Assembly (NCBI RefSeq): GCF_000026205.1
Contig: NC_011047.1
Coordinates: 248,001-312,000 of the forward strand
Origin: Candidatus Phytoplasma mali
Lineage (GTDB): Bacteria; Bacillota_I; Bacilli_A; Acholeplasmatales; Acholeplasmataceae
DNA: 64,000 nt
Direction: 5' to 3'
A program made the translations under genes and the position numbers. The notes under the pieces were generated by a model that searched no databases, was not told where the DNA came from, and saw only the letters and a program-made list of their open reading frames with translations. Of the stretch, positions 22,274 through 33,804 are shown piece by piece; the stretch's first letter is position 1, and the number at the start of each line of letters is the position of its first letter.

Positions 22274-22966
22274 TTGAAATATTTTGATTTTATTAATTTA
22301 TTTATATTTTTTAAATTTATTTTGGGTTTTATTTTTTTATTTTTTGGTATTTATTTTTTTATTTTACCCAAAGATTTTATTATTGGTGGATTAGAAGGCA
22401 GTTTAATTTTTTTAGATAAAATATTTTTTTATAAAAATGGTAAACAAAATCACTTTTTTACTAAAAATAATGTTATTGTTATTATTAGAATTATATTTTT
22501 ATTTTTAAGTTTCTTTTTTCATGATTTGCCATTTTTTTTAAAGACTTTGATAATTACAATATTTTTTTCTTTTTGTTTTAAATTATTTGATTATTATAAA
22601 ATTAATAAAAATTTTTTTATTTATAAATTTCCTAATTTTATTAAAAACAATAATATATATGAATTATTTTTATCTATTATTATAATTATTTTAAGTGTTG
22701 GTTTTGGGTGTGGTTTTATTTTTTCTATTGATGCTTGTACAGGCGGAACGGATTGTATTTTTTTAAAATTAAATTTAAAATATAACATTGAATTATTTTA
22801 TATTTTATTTTTTACAGATGGTTTGATTATTATTATTTCTTTTTTAATAGATTTATATAGAAAAATTAATAATAAAAAAATTATTTTTGTTAAATATATT
22901 TGTTCGTATATATGTTTTTTTACAGTTAGTTTTATTATAAATATATTAAATAAATATATTAAATAA
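22274..22966 (+). CDS. YitT-like integral membrane protein
   Basis: This 230-residue, very hydrophobic protein has about five or six membrane helices (around 8-32, 62-82, 86-103, 128-155, 170-192 and 203-224). The segment IDACTGGTDCI near 152-162 matches the conserved 'G.STGGTDii' loop of the YitT/DUF161 family, whose function is unknown. It is shorter than the usual 280 or so residues and lacks the C-terminal soluble domain. The start is a TTG with only a weak GTGG site; no ATG lies in frame nearby. It lies between the rRNA terminator and the heat-shock operon. The family assignment is moderate. Confidence 0.65.
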   Translation: MKYFDFINLFIFFKFILGFIFLFFGIYFFILPKDFIIGGLEGSLIFLDKIFFYKNGKQNHFFTKNNVIVIIRIIFLFLSFFFHDLPFFLKTLIITIFFSFCFKLFDYYKINKNFFIYKFPNFIKNNNIYELFLSIIIIILSVGFGCGFIFSIDACTGGTDCIFLKLNLKYNIELFYILFFTDGLIIIISFLIDLYRKINNKKIIFVKYICSYICFFTVSFIINILNKYIK

Positions 22967-23009
22967 ATATATTAAATAAATATATTTATTTAATATAATT
23001 ATTTATAAC

Positions 23010-23038
23010 TTGACATTTTATATATAAAATAATACAAT
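23010..23038 (+). promoter_or_regulatory. Promoter of the hrcA-grpE-dnaK operon
   Basis: TTGACA (23010-23015), 17-nt spacer, TACAAT (23033-23038). Transcription would start near 23045, inside the CIRCE-like operator. Confidence 0.8.
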
Positions 23039-23042
23039 ATTT

Positions 23043-23068
23043 TTAGCAGTCATTTTAATGATTGCTAA
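23043..23068 (+). promoter_or_regulatory. CIRCE-like operator for HrcA
   Basis: Inverted repeat TTAGCAGTC - 8 nt - GATTGCTAA. Canonical CIRCE is TTAGCACTC - 9 nt - GAGTGCTAA, so the arms differ at two central positions in total and the spacer is one shorter. It overlaps the predicted transcription start and ends 2 nt before the hrcA Shine-Dalgarno GAGG, so bound HrcA would block transcription. Confidence 0.85.
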
Positions 23069-23082
23069 TGAGGTATTAACTG

Positions 23083-24114
23083 ATGTTGTCTAATAGAAAA
23101 AAAATTATTTTAAAATCTATTATAGAAAATTATTCAAAAGAAGCAAAACCTGTCAGTTCTAAATTGTTAACTTATACACTTCATTTAAATGTTTCTAGTG
23201 CTACTATTCGAGCCGATATGGCTGAATTAGAAAAACAAGGTTATTTATTAAAAAAAAACTATAATTCTAGTGGTAGAATTCCTTCGTTTAAAGGTTACAA
23301 TTATTACTTAAATAATTTAATTAAGAGAAATGAAGAATTTATAGAAATGTTTTCTTTTGTTGATAAAATTATTCAAAAAAAAAGTTTTACTAAAGAACAA
23401 TTGATTAAAAAAGTTTTAGAACTTTTAAGTGAATTTACAAGTTATACCGCAATAGCAATTGGGTCTGATATTTTGAAAACTAGTAAAATTAATAAAATTG
23501 ATTTAATTTATTTAAATTATTTTGAATTAATTATTTTAATTGTTACAGATAAAGGTCATGTTCAACACCAAAATATTGTTTTAAATCAAAAAAAAGATGT
23601 TAACATGTTAGATATTAAGAAAGTAATTATAATTTTAAATGATTTGTTAAAAGGAAAATTTTTGTTTGAAGCAACACTTATTATTCAAAGTGATATTGTA
23701 AAAAAAACTATTGGTAAATATATTAATTGTGAAGAACAATTTATTGAATCTTTTGTTGAAATTTTTGCTAATTTTGTAGATAACAATTGTTATTTATCTG
23801 GGGTTTTAAATATTTTAAATCAACCAGAATTTAATAATATAGAAATTATAAAAAAATTGATTAATTGTTTAACTAAAAAAGAATTAATAAAAATTATGAC
23901 TATTAAAAAAAGACTTACTTTTAAATTTTCTGATAATATAGAGTTAATTCAATTAGAAAATTTTACTATTATTTCTATACCTTATTCTATTAATAAATAT
24001 GAAAAAGGCCAAATAGCTATTTTAGGACCTTATAGAATGAATTATCATAAAGTTATTCCTCTTTTAGAATATTTATCAGTTTATTTATCTAATTTATATG
24101 ATTTAAATAATTGA
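23083..24114 (+). CDS. hrcA: Heat-inducible transcription repressor HrcA
   Basis: This 343-residue repressor binds CIRCE and releases it on heat stress. The N-terminal winged helix contains SNRKKIILKSIIENY, KPVSSKLL and NVSSATIRADMAELEKQGYL (about 37-56), followed by SGRIPSFKGYNYY, all characteristic of HrcA. The C-terminal part retains the IAILGPYRMNYHKVIPLLEYLS motif. It sits behind a CIRCE-like site, so it should repress itself and the following chaperone genes. It ends in TGA, followed closely by a TAA in the same frame, evidence that TGA is a stop. grpE follows after 29 nt with AAGGAG. Confidence 0.96.
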   Translation: MLSNRKKIILKSIIENYSKEAKPVSSKLLTYTLHLNVSSATIRADMAELEKQGYLLKKNYNSSGRIPSFKGYNYYLNNLIKRNEEFIEMFSFVDKIIQKKSFTKEQLIKKVLELLSEFTSYTAIAIGSDILKTSKINKIDLIYLNYFELIILIVTDKGHVQHQNIVLNQKKDVNMLDIKKVIIILNDLLKGKFLFEATLIIQSDIVKKTIGKYINCEEQFIESFVEIFANFVDNNCYLSGVLNILNQPEFNNIEIIKKLINCLTKKELIKIMTIKKRLTFKFSDNIELIQLENFTIISIPYSINKYEKGQIAILGPYRMNYHKVIPLLEYLSVYLSNLYDLNN

Positions 24115-24143
24115 AAAAAAGTTAAAAATTAAGGAGTTTTATT

Positions 24144-26682
<2,539 letters not shown>

Positions 26683-26700
26683 TTTCAAATTTTTTTAAAA

Positions 26701-26727
26701 AAAGGGACTGTATCAGTCCTTTTTTTA
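26701..26727 (+). terminator. Terminator between dnaK and dnaJ
   Basis: Stem GGGACTG/CAGTCCT with loop TAT is followed by eight T. A-rich sequence upstream extends the stem. It separates dnaJ from the CIRCE-controlled operon or lowers its expression relative to dnaK. Confidence 0.88.
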
Positions 26728-26789
26728 TATTATTATTTTTATTTTATTTAATATTATTTAGAATTTGATAAAAATTTGGGGTTTAAAAT

Positions 26790-27896
26790 ATGGTAAAAAA
26801 AAGAGACTATTATGAAATTTTAGGTATATCTCGAGATGCAAGTGATGAAGATATTAAAAAAGCTTATAGAAAAATGGCTAAGAAATATCATCCTGATATT
26901 TCTAAAGAACACGATTCTGAAAAAAAATTTAAAGAAGTTCAAGAGGCTTATGAAGTTTTAAGCGATTCTAATAAAAAATCTAATTATGATAATTTTGGTC
27001 ATCAAAATGCTAATGGTAGTGATGGATTTGAAGGTTTTGGTAGTAATTTTGGTGACTTTGATGATATTTTTAATAATTTATTTAGTAAAAATAGTAGAAA
27101 TACAAAAACATCATCTGATTTGGACGAAAGAATCGAAATGGAAATTGATTTTTTAGAAGCCGTTTTGGGAACAAAAAAAACCATTCAGTTAGTTTTAGAA
27201 GATTATTGTCAAGAATGTAATGGTTCTGGTGCTCATAATAATAAAGATATTGTTACTTGTCAATATTGTAATGGTTTAGGATATGTTAATGTAGAACAAA
27301 GAATTTTTTTTGGTAATGTTCGTTCACAACAAATGTGTTCTTATTGTGATGGCCAAGGACAAAAAATAAAAAATAAATGTTTTTTTTGTAAAGGTAAAAA
27401 AACTCAAAAATATAAGAAAACTTTAGTTGTAGATATTCCTGCTGGGATTGATAATGGTATGACTTTAAAAATGTCTCAAAAAGGTAACGGTGGTAGAATT
27501 GGTAGTAATAATTTAAGAGGAGATTTGTATATTACTTTTAGAGTTAAAGCAAGTAAAATTTTTTCTAGAAAAGGTTTGGATGTTTATACAGAAATTTTTA
27601 TTACTTTTTCTCAAGCTGTTTTAGGAGTTGTTGCAGCAACAGAAACTATTTATGGTAAAGTTGATTTGAAAATTCCTGCTGGAACACAATCTGGTAATAA
27701 AATGAGATTAAAAAATAAAGGCATAGCAGATGTTAATAGTTATTATCGCAAGGGTGATCACTATGTTATTGTTAATATAGAAACACCTAAGAATATTTCA
27801 AAAGAACAGAAAAAAATATTTGAAGATTTAAAAAAATTAGAAAATAATTATTATAAAAATAAAACAAGCAGTGGTTTTTTTAAAAAAATTTTATAA
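26790..27896 (+). CDS. dnaJ: Chaperone DnaJ (Hsp40)
   Basis: This 368-residue co-chaperone delivers substrates to DnaK and stimulates its ATPase. The J domain has HPD at 34-36. A short G/F-rich linker (about 68-95) follows. The zinc region has four C-X-X-C motifs: [24 protein letters not shown] and CFFCKGKK. The last has lost the usual final glycine but keeps its cysteines. The C-terminal substrate domains contain [11 protein letters not shown] and [19 protein letters not shown]. It lies behind a terminator, so it may be read through or use a weak own promoter. Confidence 0.97.
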   Translation: MVKKRDYYEILGISRDASDEDIKKAYRKMAKKYHPDISKEHDSEKKFKEVQEAYEVLSDSNKKSNYDNFGHQNANGSDGFEGFGSNFGDFDDIFNNLFSKNSRNTKTSSDLDERIEMEIDFLEAVLGTKKTIQLVLEDYCQECNGSGAHNNKDIVTCQYCNGLGYVNVEQRIFFGNVRSQQMCSYCDGQGQKIKNKCFFCKGKKTQKYKKTLVVDIPAGIDNGMTLKMSQKGNGGRIGSNNLRGDLYITFRVKASKIFSRKGLDVYTEIFITFSQAVLGVVAATETIYGKVDLKIPAGTQSGNKMRLKNKGIADVNSYYRKGDHYVIVNIETPKNISKEQKKIFEDLKKLENNYYKNKTSSGFFKKIL

Positions 27897-27913
27897 TAAA
27901 AAAAGTTAATAAA

Positions 27914-27922
27914 TGTTATAAT
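27914..27922 (+). promoter_or_regulatory. Extended -10 promoter element of lplA
   Basis: TGTTATAAT lies 80 nt before the lplA start. No convincing -35 was seen. Confidence 0.5.
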
Positions 27923-28001
27923 TAAATTTGAATAGCGTTAATTTTATAAAATTTATTTAATAAATAATATTAATATAATTAAAAAAAGGAATATTATAGG
28001 G

Positions 28002-29015
28002 ATGATTTTAATTAAATATAATCGAAAAAATGATTTAAAACCTTATTTTTATTTTGCTTTAGAAGAATATATTTTATCTAATTTATTGAATAAAGAACAA
28101 GAAGCTTTCTTTTTCATGTGGCAAATTCATGGAATTGTTATAGGAAAAAATCAAATTATAGAAAATGAAGTTAATTTAGGTTTTTTGAAAAAAAATAATA
28201 TTCCTATTTTTAGACGTCCTACAGGTGGTGGCTGTGTATATAATGATCCTCAAGTGCCTTTATTTAGTATTGTTGTTAGAAAAAAAGATAAAAAATTTAA
28301 TTTCAAAATATATTTACAAAAAATTATTGATACTTTTAAAGATTTAGGTGTTATTTTACATTTTAGTGGTAGAAATGATATTTTATTAAATGACAAAAAA
28401 GTTTCTGGTAATGCCTTTATGCAAACTAAAGATGGCATGATCATGCATGGAACATTGCTTTATAATTGTGATGTAGAAACTATGGTTAGAGCTTTAAATC
28501 CTAATGATGAAAAACTTATTTCTAAAGGTATTACTAGTGTTAAATCTAGAATTACTAATTTAAAAAATTATATTAAAAATATTTCGCAAGAACAATTGCA
28601 TCAACTTTTAGAAAAAAAACTAACTGATAAAGAGTATATTTTAAGTGATAAGCAGATTTTGGAAGTAGAGTCATTATCTAAAAAATACATGACTAAAGAA
28701 TGGCTTTATTTTCAACATCCTGAATATTCAAAAATTTTAAAAAAACGTTTTTCTTGGGGATATTTGGAAATTTTATTAGTTTTGAAAGATGGTAAAATTA
28801 TAAAAATGAATTTGGCTGGTGATTTTTTTCATAAAAGTGATAATTTACAATTATTTGTAGAAAAATTCGAAGGGTCATTATATTCTTTACCATTTTTAGA
28901 AAAAATTTTAGTTAACACTAATATTAGTGAATATATTTTAGATGCTTCGAATAAAGATTTTATTTCACTATTAAAAGAAGGTATTTTAGAAAAATTATTG
29001 GTTTATAATAATTAA
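28002..29015 (+). CDS. lplA: Lipoate-protein ligase A
   Basis: This 337-residue enzyme activates lipoate with ATP and attaches it to lysines of E2 subunits such as pyruvate dehydrogenase. IFRRPTGGGCVYND (about 69-82) is the lipoyl-adenylate binding loop. KKVSGNAFMQTKDGMIMHGTLLYNCD contains the catalytic lysine region, and KGITSVKSRITNL matches the bacterial LplA adenylate loop. The C-terminal accessory domain is present. AGGG lies directly upstream of the ATG and AAAAAGGAA about 17 nt upstream. Dependence on scavenged lipoate fits a host-dependent cell, since no lipoate synthase is seen here. Confidence 0.94.
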   Translation: MILIKYNRKNDLKPYFYFALEEYILSNLLNKEQEAFFFMWQIHGIVIGKNQIIENEVNLGFLKKNNIPIFRRPTGGGCVYNDPQVPLFSIVVRKKDKKFNFKIYLQKIIDTFKDLGVILHFSGRNDILLNDKKVSGNAFMQTKDGMIMHGTLLYNCDVETMVRALNPNDEKLISKGITSVKSRITNLKNYIKNISQEQLHQLLEKKLTDKEYILSDKQILEVESLSKKYMTKEWLYFQHPEYSKILKKRFSWGYLEILLVLKDGKIIKMNLAGDFFHKSDNLQLFVEKFEGSLYSLPFLEKILVNTNISEYILDASNKDFISLLKEGILEKLLVYNN

Positions 29016-29630
29016 TATTTTAATTATTTACAAATTAAATATTTTTTATTTTTTGATAATAAAATAATTAATTTAGTAATCTTATTATCAAAAAATATTA
29101 TATATTTAATTGATATTTAATAAAAAATATTAAAAAAATATAATATAAAAATAAATAATATGAAATTTATATAATCTAGAGGAATATATTATAAAATGCA
29201 AATTATTTTTTGCTTTAAAGAGTAATTATTATTTATAAATAGTTTTGTAATTAAAATATTTTCTAAATTTATTATTAATGATTTAATAGATTTTTATAAT
29301 TATTTTTTGATAGTTTTTATTGTATTTGAAATATTATTTTTTTCTATAATTGTTATATTTATTAATTCATTTTATAATTGAATGTTTTTATTTTATACAT
29401 TACCTTAATCTTTAGAATTATAAACAGAATTTATTTTTTTATTTTTTTTATCTTATATATTATTTTGTTTTTTGGTTTATTTTATATATATAAGAATTAA
29501 AATATCAAAAAAAATATTATATTGTTTTTTTTATTATAATTATATTAATAAATATTTTTTATGATTAAATTTTTATCTAAATTATGATATTTTAATTATT
29601 ATGATGATACGAAATTATAATATTTTATTA
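29016..29630. other. 615-bp AT-rich gap, possible eroded membrane gene
   Basis: No intact gene is seen. Between about 29270 and 29565 on the plus strand, one frame reads as hydrophobic sequence (YFLIVFIVFEILFFSIIVIF, later FLFFLSYILFCFLVYFIYI) interrupted by one TGA and two TAA. This could be the remains of a membrane protein, but T-rich DNA gives such readings by chance, so the idea is weak. Confidence 0.3.
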
Positions 29631-30203
29631 TTATTTAGAAAGTTTTGTTAATAATTGATCTACTATTTTTAAATAATTTATACGTGGATTGTTATATTGA
29701 AAAGATATATTTAAATTATTATTTAATAAAATTTTGTATTTAATGCTTTTAAAACCTTTTTCTAAATATTCTATGATTAAATTAATTGGAACTAAAAAAT
29801 ATTTATCATTAATTTTAAAATGAACAATAAAAAAAGCTAATCCTTCATTATTATTTATTTGTTGTAGATGTTTAATTTGGTGAATAGGTATATTTGAAAA
29901 TGGATAAGAAGTTTTGCAATTAGTTTCTTTTACATCAAATGTTATATATTTTCCTTTGTATAGGCCGTGATAATCTGGTAGAGCTTCTTTACGAAAGTAA
30001 GCTTCAGTTATTTTAGCTTTATTTCTAGAAGGATAACTAACTTTTACAATTTGAATAGGGATAGGGTTTTTATAAATAAAAGCAATTTGATTGTCTAAAT
30101 AAAATTTATTAGTAATATTAATATCTTTTTCTAATGACATTCCTAAATTACTTTTATTATTGTTTTTTTGACTTTTATTTTTTTTAATTGTTGGATACTT
30201 CAT
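29631..30203 (-). CDS. recU: Holliday junction resolvase RecU
   Basis: This 190-residue nuclease cuts four-way DNA junctions during recombination and repair. SNLGMSLEKDINITNKFYL, PIPIQIVKVSYPSRNKAKITEAYF, DYHGLYKGKYITFDVKET and IPIHQIKHL reproduce the RecU pattern, including the catalytic E/D-X-K-E core (FDVKET) and the preceding aspartate DYHG. It is the only minus-strand gene between 2.6 and 42 kb. Upstream of its start the minus strand has AAAGAAAAG. It is divergent from the RNase J paralogue. Confidence 0.95.
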   Translation of the reverse strand: MKYPTIKKNKSQKNNNKSNLGMSLEKDINITNKFYLDNQIAFIYKNPIPIQIVKVSYPSRNKAKITEAYFRKEALPDYHGLYKGKYITFDVKETNCKTSYPFSNIPIHQIKHLQQINNNEGLAFFIVHFKINDKYFLVPINLIIEYLEKGFKSIKYKILLNNNLNISFQYNNPRINYLKIVDQLLTKLSK

Positions 30204-30305
30204 AATATTTTACTTTTCTTTCTGTTTAAATTATATATTTAATTATAAACGAGATTTTTACTTTTCTTATTTTATTGACACTTTAAATAAAGGATATTTA
30301 TTCAT

Positions 30306-31985
30306 ATGAAAGAAATTCAATTTTTTGCTTTAGGAGGTCTGAACGAAAATGGTAAAAATTTTTATTTATTAAAAATAAAAAAATCATATTTTATTATTGA
30401 TGCAGGTTTAAAATATCCTAATGAAATTATGTATGGTATTGATTGTATTATTGCCGATTATAATCAATTAGAAAAAATTAAAGATCAAATTCAAGGAATT
30501 TTTTTAACTTCTGCTTCTGAAACTTATGTAGGCGCTTTTGCTTATTTAATTCAATATTTAAAAAAACCAGTTTATACAACTTATTTTATTATGCAGGTAT
30601 TAAAAAAATATTTAAAAAAACACAAGATTATTTATCAAGATTTAGAATTAAATATTTTAAAAGATGATCAAATAGTCATATTTACAGATACAAAAGTTTC
30701 TTTCTTTTTAATTACACAATACTTGCCTGAAACTTTTGGTTTAGCTTTTGAAACCGAAAAAGGTTTTGTTGTATATTCTAATGAAGTTCAACTTTTACAA
30801 CAAAAAGATAAATCTTTTTTTACTGATTTTTTTAAATTAACGTCAATTGCAAAACAAAAAGTTCTTGCTTTTTTTACAACTTCTCAAAAAGCTTTTATCT
30901 CTGGTGAGCCAGAAAAATTACAAAATATTCATTATTGTTTGAATAGTTATTTTATTAATCTTCAAAGAAATATTATTATTGTTCTTTTAATTCCAGATTT
31001 ATTAAAAATTCAATTAATTATTGATATTGCTGTAAAAAGAAATTTAAAAATAGCAATTTTAGGCCGAAAAAGTCAAATTATCATGGATGTAGCTTTACAA
31101 AAAAAATACTTAAAAATACCTGATTCTAATTTTGTTAATTTAAAAAAAATAGAAGATCATTTAAATTATAAAAATTTAGTTGTTATAGTTGTGGGTAAAC
31201 AATTCGAACCTTTTTATCGTTTACAAAGGATGTGTAAAAAAACTGATCGTTTAGTTCATTTAACTTCTGAAGACAAAGTGTTATTAATGTCTGTTGAATC
31301 TGCAGGCAGTGCTAGAATTTACTCTAAAACTTTAGATTTTTTATCTCGTAATAATGTTTCGATAGATATTTTGATTAAAGATTTATTAACTTATTCATAT
31401 AATTTTAGTGAAAATTTAAAATTTATGTTAAATTTACTAAAACCTAAATATTTGATTCCAATTTCAGGTGAATATCGTCATCAATATCAAGTTAAAAAAA
31501 TATCTAATGAATTAGATTATTTAGATAAAAATATTTTTTTATTAGAAAATGGTGATATTTGGCACTATGATTTTAAAAAAGAACCTTATGTTCAAAAAAA
31601 AGCTTTTAAAAAACTGGGTGAAATTTTAATAGATGGTACTCCTGTAGAAGATGGTAACGATTTTATTATGAAAGATCGTGAATTTTTAGCTATGGATGGT
31701 GTTATTATATTTATTGCTAATATTAGTATTAAAAATAAAAAAATATTAGGTAAAACTGAATTAGTAAGTAAAGGTTTTATAGCTTCAAACGAAGTTAATA
31801 ATGTTTTTTTTGCTAAATTAAAACAAAATTTTGAAAATAAAATTGAATTTTTTTTGAAACAAAATAATTTAAAATGGTTGGTTTTTAAAAAAAATTTAAG
31901 AGAAGAATTAATAAAGTTTATTTTTAAAGAAATTAGAAAAAAACCTATTGTTATTCCTATTTTGATCACTATAGGTAATTATTGA
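30306..31985 (+). CDS. RNase J paralogue lacking catalytic residues
   Basis: This 559-residue protein aligns end to end with the RNase J gene behind it (ALGGLNENGKNFYLL versus ALGGLGEVGKNMYIF, and similar C-terminal domains). Its metal site is gone. The HGHEDHIGG motif is replaced by SASETYVGA at about 69-77, and the PVHGEHRM motif by PISGEYRH. All recognisable His/Asp ligands of these motifs are missing, so it cannot be a metallo-nuclease in the usual way. The frame is intact throughout, so it is under selection. In Firmicutes, RNase J1 and J2 form a complex in which J2 is weakly active. This is inferred to be an extreme J2-like structural partner. Confidence 0.85.
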   Translation: MKEIQFFALGGLNENGKNFYLLKIKKSYFIIDAGLKYPNEIMYGIDCIIADYNQLEKIKDQIQGIFLTSASETYVGAFAYLIQYLKKPVYTTYFIMQVLKKYLKKHKIIYQDLELNILKDDQIVIFTDTKVSFFLITQYLPETFGLAFETEKGFVVYSNEVQLLQQKDKSFFTDFFKLTSIAKQKVLAFFTTSQKAFISGEPEKLQNIHYCLNSYFINLQRNIIIVLLIPDLLKIQLIIDIAVKRNLKIAILGRKSQIIMDVALQKKYLKIPDSNFVNLKKIEDHLNYKNLVVIVVGKQFEPFYRLQRMCKKTDRLVHLTSEDKVLLMSVESAGSARIYSKTLDFLSRNNVSIDILIKDLLTYSYNFSENLKFMLNLLKPKYLIPISGEYRHQYQVKKISNELDYLDKNIFLLENGDIWHYDFKKEPYVQKKAFKKLGEILIDGTPVEDGNDFIMKDREFLAMDGVIIFIANISIKNKKILGKTELVSKGFIASNEVNNVFFAKLKQNFENKIEFFLKQNNLKWLVFKKNLREELIKFIFKEIRKKPIVIPILITIGNY

Positions 31986-32037
31986 TTTATAAATTATATT
32001 ATAATTTTATATTTTTTATTAATATAAGAAAGGCATT

Positions 32038-32046
32038 ATGAAATAA
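32038..32046 (+). other. Two-codon minigene (Met-Lys-stop) abutting rnjA
   Basis: ATG AAA TAA at 32038-32046 ends on the base before the rnjA ATG. The ribosome-binding site AGAAAGG lies only 4 nt before this first ATG and 13 nt before the rnjA ATG, so ribosomes may engage the minigene first. Confidence 0.4.
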
Positions 32047-33741
32047 ATGAAAATTATTCATCCAAAGGCTAATTTACAAGATTTTGATATCTTTTTTTGT
32101 GCTTTAGGTGGATTAGGTGAAGTCGGTAAAAATATGTATATTTTCGAAATCGAAAAAAATATTTTTATTGTAGATGCAGGTATTTTATTTTCTGAAAATA
32201 TTTTATTCGGTGTTAATTATGTTATTCCTAATTATGAATATTTATTAGAAAACGAAAGTAGAATAATAGGACTTTTTGTAACTCATGGTCATGAAGATCA
32301 TATTGGTGGTATTCCTTATTTATTAAAAAAAGTTAAAATTCCTAAAATTTTTGTTTCTGGCATTGCTTATGATTTACTTGAAGTTAAATTATCAGAACAT
32401 AAAGATATTATCAATAATTTAACTAAAATGGAAAAATATAATAATAATTCTAAATATAAATTTGGTAATACAGAAATTTCTTTTGTTCGTTTAAATCATT
32501 CTATTCCGGATATGTTTGGTATTATTTTCAAAACTAAAAATGGTAACGTTTTTTATACTGGAGATTTTAAAATCGATCATACTCCGGTTGGGCCTGTTGC
32601 AGAATATGAAAAATTAACAGAAATTCAAAAAGAAGGTGTTTTATGTTTATTGTCTGATTCAACAAATGCTGAAAAAGAAGAATTTATTCAATCAGAAAGT
32701 AAAATTGGCGCTTCTATTAATGATCTTTTTTCGCAAATTACTGGGAGAATTATTATTGTTACATTTGCATCTAATTTGTATCGTATAAAACAAATTATTG
32801 AATCTACTATTTTTACTAAAAGAAAATTAGCTGTTTTTGGTCGTAGTATGGAAAAAACTATCGAAACAGGAAAAAATAATGGTTATTTTAAAATCTCTAA
32901 TGATTTAATTGTTAATAATAATATTATAAATAAATATAATGATATTACTTTGCTTTGTACGGGTTCTCAAGGAGAACCCTTGGCAGCTTTAAGTCGTATT
33001 GCGAACAATACTCATAAACAAATTAAACTGAATCAAGGAGATACTGTTATTTTTTCTTCTTCTCCTATTCCAGGTAATCAAGATAGTATTAATAAAATTA
33101 TTGATTTACTTTTAAAAATAGACATTAATATTATTACTCATGGGCCTTTGATTAATACTCATACTTCAGGACACGGAAGTCAAAATGATTTAAAATTAAT
33201 TTTAAGTTTAGTGAAGCCGAAATATTTTATTCCTGTACATGGTGAACATCGTATGTTGACTAAACATAGACAATTAGCTATTGATTGTGGTGTATTGCCG
33301 GAAAATATTTTAGTTTTAGATAACGGTCAACTAGTTGGTTTAAATGATCAAGAAATGAAATTATTAGGAAGATTACCGTCAGGAAATATTCAAATAGATG
33401 GTTCTGGTATTGGCGATGATATAGGTAATTTAATTTTAAAAGAAAGACGTACTTTGAGCGAAGAAGGTTTATTATCGGTTATTGTTACTATCGATTATAA
33501 GAAAAAAAAAGTTTTAAATTTTCCTATGATTATTTCACGAGGTTTTATTTATATGAAAGGCAATCAAAAATTAATTCGTAAAATATCTTTGGAAATTAAA
33601 AAAAAAGTTGAAGAAAAAATACAAAAACAAGAAATTATCAAATTATCTTTGAAAAAAATAATTATAGATTATTTAACTTCTTATATTTATGAATTAACAT
33701 TACGTAATCCTATTATTGTTCCTATTATTTTAAATATTTAA
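32047..33741 (+). CDS. rnjA: Ribonuclease J1
   Basis: This 564-residue beta-CASP metallo-beta-lactamase combines 5'-3' exonuclease and endonuclease activity and drives mRNA turnover and rRNA maturation. The metal site is complete: H80-G-H82-E-D84-H85, LNHSIPD, YTGDFKID, and PVHGEHRM in the last third. The beta-CASP segment includes FASNLYRIKQI and GRSMEKT. The C-terminal domain follows. It lies 61 nt behind its inactive paralogue, as one operon. TTTG-X-STN-type residues (SDSTNAE) are also present. Confidence 0.96.
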   Translation: MKIIHPKANLQDFDIFFCALGGLGEVGKNMYIFEIEKNIFIVDAGILFSENILFGVNYVIPNYEYLLENESRIIGLFVTHGHEDHIGGIPYLLKKVKIPKIFVSGIAYDLLEVKLSEHKDIINNLTKMEKYNNNSKYKFGNTEISFVRLNHSIPDMFGIIFKTKNGNVFYTGDFKIDHTPVGPVAEYEKLTEIQKEGVLCLLSDSTNAEKEEFIQSESKIGASINDLFSQITGRIIIVTFASNLYRIKQIIESTIFTKRKLAVFGRSMEKTIETGKNNGYFKISNDLIVNNNIINKYNDITLLCTGSQGEPLAALSRIANNTHKQIKLNQGDTVIFSSSPIPGNQDSINKIIDLLLKIDINIITHGPLINTHTSGHGSQNDLKLILSLVKPKYFIPVHGEHRMLTKHRQLAIDCGVLPENILVLDNGQLVGLNDQEMKLLGRLPSGNIQIDGSGIGDDIGNLILKERRTLSEEGLLSVIVTIDYKKKKVLNFPMIISRGFIYMKGNQKLIRKISLEIKKKVEEKIQKQEIIKLSLKKIIIDYLTSYIYELTLRNPIIVPIILNI

Positions 33742-33804
33742 TATAGTTTTTATATTTAAGAATTATTATTAAATAAATCTTTTTTGAATAAAGGTTTTAT
33801 AAAT

